Shown: positions 16,997-24,809 of the stretch, in pieces
Layout: every line of letters starts with the position of its first letter
How positions within the stretch are numbered: position 1 is the first letter of the stretch
Origin: Bacteriovorax stolpii
Lineage (GTDB): Bacteria; Bdellovibrionota; Bacteriovoracia; Bacteriovoracales; Bacteriovoracaceae
Reading direction: 5' to 3'
NCBI GenBank assembly: GCA_945883845.1
Contig: CAMCYI010000027.1
Location: forward strand, 1-42,232
DNA length: 42,232 nucleotides
Program-made: the position numbers and the translations under genes
The notes under the pieces: model-generated
Seen by the model: only the letters and a program-made list of their open reading frames with translations
Database searches by the model: none
Told to the model about the DNA's origin: nothing

Positions 16997-17813
16997 GCCG
17001 CATCTCCTCAGTCAAAGTCCGTGCCTTTGTGGCTTCGGCCCTTAAAACCGGGAAGTCGGGTATCTCTTCATCCCATTCGACGAGGACAGGAACATGCAGT
17101 CCATTTCTCATCTTATGACGGTAGAGATCCCAGACGCCGGGCCACACCTGACAGGAATGAGTATCAAATAAATGAGTTCCCATATCACTGTAACCTGCGA
17201 GATGAATCTCAGCGATGGCAGAATCCGGAATGGCATCAACATAAACTTGCGGATCAAACTTATGATTTACAGAATTCACAAAAACATTATTGATATCGAG
17301 AAGAAGCTTGCAGCCGGAAGTTTTGGAGAGTGCCGCCAGGAAATCCCATTCCGTCATTGTCGACGTATGAAGATCAAAATAAGCCGACAAATTCTCAAGT
17401 GCTAAGGGCCTGCCGATAAAATCCTGTACCTTCTGAATTCGTGGAACAAGCCATTTGAGTGACTCTTCGTTGTAGGCGATAGGGAGAAGATTGTGAAGAT
17501 TCCGGTTTTTGTGACCTGTCCAGCACAGGTGATCAGAAACAATGAGAGGATCAATGCGCTTATAAAGTGTCTTCACTTTTTTCAGGTACTCCAGATCCAG
17601 ATCTTCCGAGCTCGCGATTGAAAGAGAAACTCCATGCAAGGACACAGGAAAATCACGGCGGATTTTTTCCAGAACCTGCAATGGTCTGCCTTCGGTTTCA
17701 AAAAAATTTTCGGTAATTCCTTCGAACCAGTCGACAGCGATCTCCTGCGGCCCCGTTTCCAGGGCCTTCAGAAGATAAGGAAAATGCTGATGACGTAATC
17801 CGACTCCGAACAT
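16989..17813 (-). CDS. bufB: BufB/MNIO-family maturase (DUF692)
   Basis: The 274-residue TIM-barrel multinuclear non-heme iron oxidase modifies Cys residues of a precursor peptide. Characteristic blocks are present in order: GVGLRHQHF near the N terminus, SLHGVSLSI, SDHLCWTG, LPIAYNEESL, LENLSAYF, LLDINNVFVNSVNH, EIHLAGYSD, DTHSCQVW and VLVEWDEEIPDF. The conserved His, Glu, Asn and Asp in these blocks are the family's metal ligands. Its ATG overlaps the stop of bufA by one base (TAATG), indicating coupled translation. Family members include MbnB and the bufferin maturases. The neighbours on both sides fit a bufferin locus. Confidence 0.93.
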   Translation of the reverse strand: MFGVGLRHQHFPYLLKALETGPQEIAVDWFEGITENFFETEGRPLQVLEKIRRDFPVSLHGVSLSIASSEDLDLEYLKKVKTLYKRIDPLIVSDHLCWTGHKNRNLHNLLPIAYNEESLKWLVPRIQKVQDFIGRPLALENLSAYFDLHTSTMTEWDFLAALSKTSGCKLLLDINNVFVNSVNHKFDPQVYVDAIPDSAIAEIHLAGYSDMGTHLFDTHSCQVWPGVWDLYRHKMRNGLHVPVLVEWDEEIPDFPVLRAEATKARTLTEEMRRG

Positions 17814-18112
17814 TATCTTGAGGCCACTGTGCCTTTCTTATCAAGACAGTCTTTCTTCGTCATTTTCAAGAGGCCTTTGCCTTTGCATGAGTTGTGACCA
17901 GCGCAGCTGGCTTCTGCTGAACAGTTATTCTTTCCAGAACAGCTGTCTACTTTTCCATGGCATGCACCTTGTGCTTTACAAGTATTCACTCCGTAACACA
18001 TAACCTGTTCGTCTTTTGGAGCGTCAGCTTTCTTAGCAGCGTCAGCAGCAATAGCTGATGCAGAACCAAGAAGAAGCGCAGAAAGTGCGAGAGCTTTGTT
18101 GTCGAATTTCAT
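17813..18112 (-). CDS. bufA: Bufferin-type Cys-rich RiPP precursor
   Basis: The 99-residue precursor has a cleavable signal peptide (about residues 1-22) and a mature part with eight Cys at 39, 45, 51, 58, 64, 70, 76 and 89, the first seven spaced 5-6 residues apart apart from one 7-residue step. Motifs CYGVNTCK and NSCKGKG, then KKDCLDKKGT, place it with the BufA2-like periplasmic bufferins rather than the DUF2282 BufA1 group. Bufferins are Cys-modified, copper-binding peptides exported to the periplasm. AGGAG lies about 5 nt before the ATG. The ORF ends within the start of bufB. The exact subgroup is my judgement from motifs. Confidence 0.88.
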   Translation of the reverse strand: MKFDNKALALSALLLGSASAIAADAAKKADAPKDEQVMCYGVNTCKAQGACHGKVDSCSGKNNCSAEASCAGHNSCKGKGLLKMTKKDCLDKKGTVASR

Positions 18113-18175
18113 TTTTACTCCTGATGAGTTTAAACCCTTAATTGGGTCATAATTTTGATTGAATAAAGTCCCTTC

Positions 18176-18205
18176 ATTTTAAGGGAGAATGATCTTATCA
18201 TTCAA
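18176..18205 (-). promoter_or_regulatory. bufABC promoter
   Basis: Read on the minus strand, TTGAAT (18200-18205) and TAAAAT (18176-18181) form a sigma70-like -35/-10 pair with an 18-bp spacer, about 64 nt before bufA. A perfect inverted repeat GAATGAT-aag-ATCATTC (18187-18203) overlaps the -35 and the spacer, a good place for a repressor or MerR-type activator. Confidence 0.6.
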
Positions 18206-18241
18206 AATAATAACTTTGCCGAATCGTCTCGAGAAGAATAC

Positions 18242-19381
18242 TCAGGTTTCTATTTCTGGTAAGCTCTTGGTAGTCTTTGCTCCAAGTTCCTTGAGATTCT
18301 CCATGCGGCTCGCAAGACTTCCTTTGCCGCTGAACATTTTCGCCCTTAGATTATCGAAAGATTCTCCCATTCTCTTTACGTGACCCTGGATCTGATCCAT
18401 GTCATCAGACACACCCTTAAACTTATCGTAGAGTGCCCCTGCCTGACGCGCAATCTCGAGCGCATTCTTCGTTTGTTTTTCCTGACGCCAGAGACTTGAG
18501 ACAGTACGAAGAGTGGCCAGCAAAGTGGAAGGGCCGACGAGAACAATATTTCTTTCCCATGCGTAGGAGAGTAATTCTTTGTCCTTCTGAAGTGAGAGCA
18601 TGAATGCTCCTTCAATCGGAATAAAGAGCATCACATAATCCGGTGAAAGAATCTTATCAAGATTCTGGTAACTTTTAAGTGAAAGTCCTTTGATATGGGC
18701 ATAAAGAGAATCAAGAAAAAGCGCGAGATCTTCTTCTTTCTGTTCGTTCACAAACCGCTCATAGGACACAAGACTGACCTTGGCATCAATGATCAGATGC
18801 TTGCCTTCAGGCAAATTGATGATCACATCCGGCATCTGTGTCTTACCTTCTTCATTTTTTAATCCCCGATCTTTCCCCTGAAGAGTGAACTCCTCACCTT
18901 CACGCAGGCCGGAAGCTTCCAATACGCGGGTAAGAATCATCTCACCCCAGTTCCCCTGAACCTTCACGTCCCCTTTTAATGCGCGCGTGAGATTTTCCGT
19001 TTCCACACTCATTCGCTGAGATGTTGAAACAATCCTCTCAATTTCAGAATGAAGCTTGAGGCGGTCTTTGGTGTCTGCCAGATGCATCTCTTCCACCTTG
19101 CGGGAGAATTCCGTCATCTTTTCACGGAAAGGATTCAGCATGATCTCCATGCCTTTAAGTGAATCCTCACGGAAACGACGGGACTTCTCTTCGAAAATTT
19201 CCCGTGAAAGGTCCTTTAGTTTGAGCTCAAGCTTTTCGCCTGATTCCTGATGAAATCTCTCCTGCAATTGGTATTTTTCCTGAAGAAGCCTGTAGTCGAG
19301 GATGAATTTTTGATTTCTCAGATGATAGAGAAGTGCCCCGATGAAGACACCAGCGATGGCAGAAAGAATCATAGTGGTCAT
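18242..19381 (-). CDS. rmuC: RmuC-family DNA recombination protein
   Basis: The 379-residue protein has an N-terminal membrane helix (about residues 3-20), a coiled-coil region to about residue 130, and the RmuC nuclease-like domain: VQGNWGEMILTRVLEASGL, QMPDVIINLPEGKHLIIDAKVSL split by short linkers, YVMLFIPIEGAF and WRQEKQTKNALEIA. The DAK element resembles the PD-(D/E)xK fold. RmuC limits recombination at inverted repeats in E. coli. The gene is divergent from the tyrosine recombinase across 67 nt and is followed by bufABC in the same direction, separated by a spacer with its own promoter. Confidence 0.93.
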   Translation of the reverse strand: MTTMILSAIAGVFIGALLYHLRNQKFILDYRLLQEKYQLQERFHQESGEKLELKLKDLSREIFEEKSRRFREDSLKGMEIMLNPFREKMTEFSRKVEEMHLADTKDRLKLHSEIERIVSTSQRMSVETENLTRALKGDVKVQGNWGEMILTRVLEASGLREGEEFTLQGKDRGLKNEEGKTQMPDVIINLPEGKHLIIDAKVSLVSYERFVNEQKEEDLALFLDSLYAHIKGLSLKSYQNLDKILSPDYVMLFIPIEGAFMLSLQKDKELLSYAWERNIVLVGPSTLLATLRTVSSLWRQEKQTKNALEIARQAGALYDKFKGVSDDMDQIQGHVKRMGESFDNLRAKMFSGKGSLASRMENLKELGAKTTKSLPEIET

Positions 19382-19448
19382 TGTTTACCTCTCTTTATGA
19401 TTATATCGTGCCTTCTTCCTATTTTGCCACGATGGTTTAAAATAAATC

Positions 19449-20453
19449 ATGGCCAAGAAATCTCATGCCCTCAGTGTTGTTGTTAACCAGGACCTTGCCC
19501 GCAAGTTCGAGGAGGCTTCTCAGAAGAAATCAGACATCCATGATTTCGTCCGGGAATTCCTTGTTCAGTTTCTCTCTCCGGATACCAAGAAGGCCTACAT
19601 CAAGGATTTGAAATTCTTTTTCGATTTCCTGAAATCCGGAAGTGTTGTCATTGGACACCCTTCTGAGATCAAGTCTTTTCACTTCCAGCTCTACCGCGAT
19701 CATCTTCTTGAGCGTGGACTAGCCTCTGCGACGATCAACCGTCGTCTGGTCTGCATCCGCTCTTTTATGAAATGGTCCGTGGCGGCCCGTCTGATTGATC
19801 ACAATCCTCTCGATACGGTCAAACTTCCGAAAGTTCAGACTGAATCTCCGACGGTGGCCTTTGATGATGATGAAGTTCTTCGCATGATCAATTCACCTGA
19901 AACTTCGACCCACAAGGGACGCACTCACCGTTTGATCATGGTTATGCTTTTTCATCTAGGCCTGCGTCGCTCTGAGCTCACGAATCTCAAGCGTCACCAG
20001 ATCGTTTCAGATCGTGAACACTGGGTTCTGCGCATTCACGGAAAGGGTGATAAGACTCGTCTCATACCTCTCAATGCTTATGTGTACGAAGAAATCGGTG
20101 AGTATATTGCGCATTTAAAAGATGAAGGAATTGAACTTGGCCCCGAAGACTATGTTCTGCAGACAGAAATTAAATATAAGAATGACAGGCCTATGGATGG
20201 ATCAACCATTTACCGGGTCGTAGACCGCTATGCCCGAAGCGCTGGTATCAATAAAGCTGTTTCTCCGCACTCATGCCGTGCTACGGCCATCTCGCACCTT
20301 CTCGACACGAAACAAGTTGCTATCAGAGACGTGGCGACTTTCGCCGGGCACTCCAACATCACAACGACAGAACGGTACGATAAGAGAAGAAAGAATCTCG
20401 AGAAGAGTGCCGCCTACCTCGTAGACTACGGCACAGAAAAGAAAAGTTCCTGA
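19449..20453 (+). CDS. Tyrosine recombinase, XerC/XerD-like
   Basis: The 334-residue protein has a SAM-like N-terminal core-binding domain (DTKKAYIKDLKFFFDFL...) and a complete catalytic domain. Visible active-site residues are Arg in HLGLRRSELTNL, Lys in HGKGDKTRLIPL, HSCR (box II His and Arg), the His in FAGHSNI and the Tyr in TTERYDKR. The first 40 residues before the core-binding domain are longer than in XerC/D. No att repeats, excisionase or phage genes are nearby, so it looks like a resident chromosomal recombinase, either a Xer paralogue or a lineage-specific one. It converges on the PilZ-like gene with a 1-nt gap and no visible terminator. Confidence 0.9.
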   Translation: MAKKSHALSVVVNQDLARKFEEASQKKSDIHDFVREFLVQFLSPDTKKAYIKDLKFFFDFLKSGSVVIGHPSEIKSFHFQLYRDHLLERGLASATINRRLVCIRSFMKWSVAARLIDHNPLDTVKLPKVQTESPTVAFDDDEVLRMINSPETSTHKGRTHRLIMVMLFHLGLRRSELTNLKRHQIVSDREHWVLRIHGKGDKTRLIPLNAYVYEEIGEYIAHLKDEGIELGPEDYVLQTEIKYKNDRPMDGSTIYRVVDRYARSAGINKAVSPHSCRATAISHLLDTKQVAIRDVATFAGHSNITTTERYDKRRKNLEKSAAYLVDYGTEKKSS

Positions 20454-20454
20454 A

Positions 20455-21405
20455 TTAAGCCGATCGCGATACCTGAAGTCCGTAATGATCACGGGCCAGA
20501 GTCTTCGAATAACCTACAAATTCTTCAAGTACTCGGGCAGACTCAGGGCTGCTTTTTTTCAACGTATGGTAGGAAATGAAGAGATACACTTTTTTATTCT
20601 TGAGAAAATCAAAACTCGACTCTACGTGGACATCAGACATGTTGAGTTCGATTCCATCTTCTTTCTTCGAAGAATAAAGAAGATTAAAAGCATACTGTGA
20701 AAGGTGCGATGAAAGCTCCGAAAGGCCCTTTCCAATGGAGTCCGACAAACACTTTGTATCGAGAATCAGGCGTACACGTCCACGGAATGATGGAGTTCTG
20801 AGAAAAGAATCTGAATCAAGAGAAAGGAGAAGTCCACTGGTCGTCAACTGCTCAAGGTTTATGAGTGTGGCACCCTGAAGGTCATCTCCGTGCTCCATGA
20901 GAACTTTTGACTTGAGACGGATACGGAAATCTCGACGGGGAAGTTTTCCCTTGAGGAGATTAACCAGGACGAAATCTTTGTATGTGGCCTGGTTAAAACA
21001 TTCAGCGATGGCCATGTTTTTAAACGGGCCGGTTCCTGAGATAAAAGAAATATCCTGAGGCCCGAAAGGATCAATGCCACCGATAAACTGTGCCTGGTTC
21101 ATAATAAATTTTTCGTAGATCTCGTACATGTTACTCTGGTGAACTTTCGATGAAGTCTTGATCCATACCGGGATATCAGCAAGTTTCTGAAGGCCTCTTT
21201 CGCGGGATTCGAAATCAAGCTTCAACATCTCGTCTTCAACCATCCGGGTTTTGATCACATCACATGTTTCGAAAAAATCGGCCCAGTGAAAAACCATGTT
21301 CCCACTTTCACAAAGTGAAAACTCTTCACCTAAACCAAGAGGTCGGTTCGGGTTATTGAGAAATGATGACGGAAAAAAGTTGGCGATATTCGTTAAATCA
21401 GTCAT
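20455..21405 (-). CDS. Hypothetical protein with a degenerate PilZ-like domain
   Basis: The 316-residue protein has no signal peptide or membrane segment. A segment in its middle resembles PilZ: RRDFR (RxxxR) in LPRRDFRIRLKSK, then about 25 residues later QLTTSG in the place of the (D/N)xSxxG motif. Gln for Asp and Thr for Ser keep the spacing but may weaken cyclic-di-GMP binding. The N-terminal 150 and C-terminal 90 residues are unassigned; the C terminus includes an alternating strand (KKVYLFISYHTLKK). It ends 1 nt from the convergent recombinase. The PilZ call is tentative. Confidence 0.5.
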   Translation of the reverse strand: MTDLTNIANFFPSSFLNNPNRPLGLGEEFSLCESGNMVFHWADFFETCDVIKTRMVEDEMLKLDFESRERGLQKLADIPVWIKTSSKVHQSNMYEIYEKFIMNQAQFIGGIDPFGPQDISFISGTGPFKNMAIAECFNQATYKDFVLVNLLKGKLPRRDFRIRLKSKVLMEHGDDLQGATLINLEQLTTSGLLLSLDSDSFLRTPSFRGRVRLILDTKCLSDSIGKGLSELSSHLSQYAFNLLYSSKKEDGIELNMSDVHVESSFDFLKNKKVYLFISYHTLKKSSPESARVLEEFVGYSKTLARDHYGLQVSRSA

Positions 21406-21484
21406 CGAAAATCCTTTAAGATGGCCGTGAAGTTGCTCATCTCATTCTATCGTGATCGGCAATTTTCGGGAAAAAAAGTAGCTC

Positions 21485-22654
21485 TCAACTCAGAGAGCGC
21501 ACAATCTGGACAAAGGATTGATTTTCCTTGCGAAAAGCAGCGAATGAAAACCAGCTGAAAATAAACGAAATCACAAAAGGAATAAGAAGACTTAAACATA
21601 TATTCGATATGGTTAAATCTACGGGTAGTTGCCTCTCAACAAAAATATCTGGCATCAAATCATGACCATACCTCTCAAGTAACTTGAGAGTGACGATTCC
21701 GAAGATTCCCCCCAGGAAAACAGTGAGCCCGGAGAGCAAAAGAGTGAATTTAAACGTGAGCTGAATGATCTTTTTCTGGCCCATACCGAGGATCCAGAAA
21801 CTCATCAGATCCCGCTGAATCTTTGAAAAGAAAATCAGAAATCCACTCGTAATGGCAATGGCGACCAGAAACGTCATACTCACAAAAAGGAAGAGCATGA
21901 CTTTCGTTTCAAGATTCAGCGACCACACGAGGGCACCATTCATTTTTTCCCAAGTCATCCAGTCAAAGGGAACTTCCGTTGGAGTTTCCATGATGGATTT
22001 TTTCAGGGATGCAGGTACGTCACCAAAAATGCGGAGCTGATTGATGCCTTTTTTACGGAGAAGATTTCTGACAAAGGATATTCTCGTCCAGGACTCAAAC
22101 TCATCCACCTCAGGAATTTCTGTGTAAATAAAATCTGAAAGTTCAGTGGTTCCGAAACGAGGGATCTCACCCATCAGGGAATCAGTGACTCCAGGAACAA
22201 TCATCTGAAACTCTTCCATGAACTTAAGCTGGATCTTGCTCGCGAGTTCGTTGGCCATGATCATGCCCGCAAAATCTTTTTCAGCAAGAAATTGCGGAAT
22301 ATCATCATCGAGTTCAATTCCGTGGATTTTAGCAGGCGCGATGAAATTTTTCTTCTTCAACATCACTTCTATTTCTATTTCTGAGTAATAACGTAGTCCG
22401 GCCTTTTGTAGTTTCTCTTTAATCCCGTCGAGAGATTCCGACGTGATCTCATGAAAGCGGAGGACGTGTTCACCATGAACACTTTTGGACCGCTCGATGA
22501 GGCCTTTCTGGAGGCCTCCCATGATTCCCTGGATAACCAGCAGAGAGAACGAAGAAATGAAGAGCCCGAGAACAGCAATAAACAGCAAACGCTGACGGGT
22601 TTTCGCCCGCAGGATATAAGTGAAAAAATAGCTAAAAAAAGGCCAGCTCTTCAT
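21485..22654 (-). CDS. LolC/LolE-like ABC transporter permease (FtsX family)
   Basis: The 389-residue inner-membrane protein has the MacB/FtsX topology: one N-terminal helix (LLFIAVLGLFISSFSLLVIQ), a periplasmic domain of about 220 residues and three C-terminal helices. GIMGGLQKGLIERSKSVHGEH after the first helix resembles LolC/E. Such permeases extract lipoproteins from the inner membrane with the ATPase LolD, but no ATPase gene is in the window, so the partner must be encoded elsewhere. It starts 22 nt after fadJ on the same strand and may be co-transcribed. Confidence 0.8.
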   Translation of the reverse strand: MKSWPFFSYFFTYILRAKTRQRLLFIAVLGLFISSFSLLVIQGIMGGLQKGLIERSKSVHGEHVLRFHEITSESLDGIKEKLQKAGLRYYSEIEIEVMLKKKNFIAPAKIHGIELDDDIPQFLAEKDFAGMIMANELASKIQLKFMEEFQMIVPGVTDSLMGEIPRFGTTELSDFIYTEIPEVDEFESWTRISFVRNLLRKKGINQLRIFGDVPASLKKSIMETPTEVPFDWMTWEKMNGALVWSLNLETKVMLFLFVSMTFLVAIAITSGFLIFFSKIQRDLMSFWILGMGQKKIIQLTFKFTLLLSGLTVFLGGIFGIVTLKLLERYGHDLMPDIFVERQLPVDLTISNICLSLLIPFVISFIFSWFSFAAFRKENQSFVQIVRSLS

Positions 22655-22675
22655 GCTTAGAAAGTCCCCTAACCC

Positions 22676-24799
22676 TTAAAGATCGTAGAACTTCTTTTTA
22701 TCAGCAATCATCATGGAAAGGAAAGGTGCAATCTGGTAGCGATCCTTGTTCACTTCCTTGGCAAACGTGCCCAGGCGGGTTGCAATCTGATCAAGGCCTT
22801 CCTGATCTGCCCAGCGCAGAAGTCCACCCTTAAACGGAGGAAAGCCGGTACCGTAGATCATGCCGATATCAACCGTGTCGGCCTTGTCGACAATCTTATC
22901 TGCGAAGATGTAAGCCGCTTCATTAACCATCGGAAGGAAAAGGCGCATCTGAAGAACTGATTCTTCTTTCTGAACTTTCTTGACCGTCAGAATTTTAGAT
23001 ATTTCCGGATTCTTGCCGGTGACTTTTCCTTTCTCGTCATAAAGGTAAAAGCCTTTGCCATTTTTCTTACCAAGAAGTTTTGCATCGTAGAGTTTTTGCG
23101 CGAGAGTGCTTGGAACAGCACGTTCTCCAAGGCCATCGTGCATGATCTTTCCAACCTTCACACAGACATCAATCCCAATTTCATCCATCAGGCGGCATGG
23201 CCCCATCGGCATCCCGAAATTAAGTGCTGCTCCATCGAGATCATCGACTGAAACGCCACTTTCAAGAAGGAAGCCAGCTTCATTCAGGTATGGTGCCAGG
23301 ATGCGGTTTACAAGGAAGCCCGGACCATCTTTCACGACGATCGGAGTTTTCTTCGAATCAATAACCCATTTCAGAAGGGCCTCGACTGTTTCTTTGGAAC
23401 ATTTATCGTGCGTGATGATTTCCACGAGAGGCATCTTGTTCACGGGATTAAAAAAATGCAGACCCGCAAAGCGCGAGGAATCTACCAGGGCCTTGCTCAT
23501 TTCCTGAATGGAAAGCGAAGATGAGTTCGACGTAAGAAGACAGTCCTTCTTTACATAACCTTCAACTTCACTAAAGACTTTTTTCTTGATTTCCATATTT
23601 TCAACGACTGCTTCTACAACAAGTTCTACCGATTTGAAGGCTTCAAAATTCAACGTAGGCTCAATCGATCGCATCTTCCTGTTAAACTCATCCTCAGACA
23701 TTTTTCTGCGCTTGAGAGCAGAAGAAAAATTCTGTGACGCCTGCTTAAGTCCGAGCTCTAGAGCAGCAGGAGTGAGATCTTTCATGATCGGGGCCTGATT
23801 ATTCTGGGCAAAGAGCCAGGCGATACCACCACCCATAACTCCGGCGCCGAGAACGCCACCTCTTCTCACAGAAGGAATTTTATCTTTGTTATCGAGCTTC
23901 TTCGACTGATCAGTCAGGAAAAAGATGTGCTGAAGATTTTTTGACTGGATACTTTGTGAAAGCTCAGCAAAACCCTGTTGCTCAAGAGCAAGGGCATCAG
24001 CGCGATTCTTACCAAACGCTCCTTCGATCACTTCGAGAATTTTCAAAGGGGCCGGATAGAAACCTTTTGAAGTTTCCATCACCTTCTCACGGGCCTTCTG
24101 GAAAATAATTTTTCGGGAAAGAAAACTCTCCATGGCAGCACTTTGAAATTCTTCTTTAAACGTTTTTTTCTTGCCGGTTTTTCTGTTCAGGAGATATTCA
24201 GGGGCCAGCTCTCTCATTCTTTCAGAAGGCAGGAGAGCGTCAGCAAGACCCATTTTGATCGCAGCTTTGTTCTTGACCTGTCGACCTGTCAGAACCATAT
24301 CCAGCGCCGAAGTAAGACCCACCTTACGGGGTAGTCTGTATGTTCCACCGAAGCCCGGCAGAACACCGAGCATAACTTCAGGAAGTCCGAGTGCCGTTTT
24401 CGTATTATCAGAAACAAAAATCTTTTTGCACGAAAGGGAAAGCTCAAGACCACCACCAAGACAAACTCCATCTACGAGCGCAGCCGTTGGGATTTTCAGA
24501 TCTTCAATTCCATTGAAGATGGGATGAGTTTCATCCAGGGCGCGAAGAGCTTCGGCTTCAGACTTCAATCCGTTAATGACGGAAATATCCATCCCCGCGA
24601 GGAACACTCCTGGCTTGTGCGAAAAGAAAATAAGGCCCTTAACCTTATTCTGCATTTTCGCCACTTCTTCAACGGCCGCCTTAAGCTCCATCAAAGAATC
24701 ACGATTAAGTGTTGTCATGGATTTCTTTTCGTTCACGCCGAATCCAATCCATACGATGTCCTGGCTTACTTCAAAAGAGATATGCTGGTAGCTGCTCAT
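22676..24799 (-). CDS. fadJ: Fatty-acid oxidation complex alpha subunit (enoyl-CoA hydratase / 3-hydroxyacyl-CoA dehydrogenase)
   Basis: The 707-residue bifunctional enzyme performs hydration and oxidation of enoyl-CoA in beta-oxidation. Residues 1-190 are a crotonase domain with GVFLAGMDIS, GGGLELSLS and LGLPEVMLGVLPGFGG (catalytic Glu residues in both). From about residue 310 comes the dehydrogenase: GAGVMGGGIAWLFAQ binds NAD, then LHFFNPVNKMPLVEII and the paired C-terminal helical domains. Length matches FadJ/FadB (714-729). It lies 10 nt downstream of the thiolase gene, so the two subunits are made together. Confidence 0.94.
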   Translation of the reverse strand: MSSYQHISFEVSQDIVWIGFGVNEKKSMTTLNRDSLMELKAAVEEVAKMQNKVKGLIFFSHKPGVFLAGMDISVINGLKSEAEALRALDETHPIFNGIEDLKIPTAALVDGVCLGGGLELSLSCKKIFVSDNTKTALGLPEVMLGVLPGFGGTYRLPRKVGLTSALDMVLTGRQVKNKAAIKMGLADALLPSERMRELAPEYLLNRKTGKKKTFKEEFQSAAMESFLSRKIIFQKAREKVMETSKGFYPAPLKILEVIEGAFGKNRADALALEQQGFAELSQSIQSKNLQHIFFLTDQSKKLDNKDKIPSVRRGGVLGAGVMGGGIAWLFAQNNQAPIMKDLTPAALELGLKQASQNFSSALKRRKMSEDEFNRKMRSIEPTLNFEAFKSVELVVEAVVENMEIKKKVFSEVEGYVKKDCLLTSNSSSLSIQEMSKALVDSSRFAGLHFFNPVNKMPLVEIITHDKCSKETVEALLKWVIDSKKTPIVVKDGPGFLVNRILAPYLNEAGFLLESGVSVDDLDGAALNFGMPMGPCRLMDEIGIDVCVKVGKIMHDGLGERAVPSTLAQKLYDAKLLGKKNGKGFYLYDEKGKVTGKNPEISKILTVKKVQKEESVLQMRLFLPMVNEAAYIFADKIVDKADTVDIGMIYGTGFPPFKGGLLRWADQEGLDQIATRLGTFAKEVNKDRYQIAPFLSMMIADKKKFYDL

Positions 24800-24809
24800 A
24801 AAATATTCC

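Noticed and set aside
19449..20453. Integrative element or prophage marked by the tyrosine recombinase
   Set aside because: No attachment repeats, tRNA, phage or plasmid genes were seen around it.
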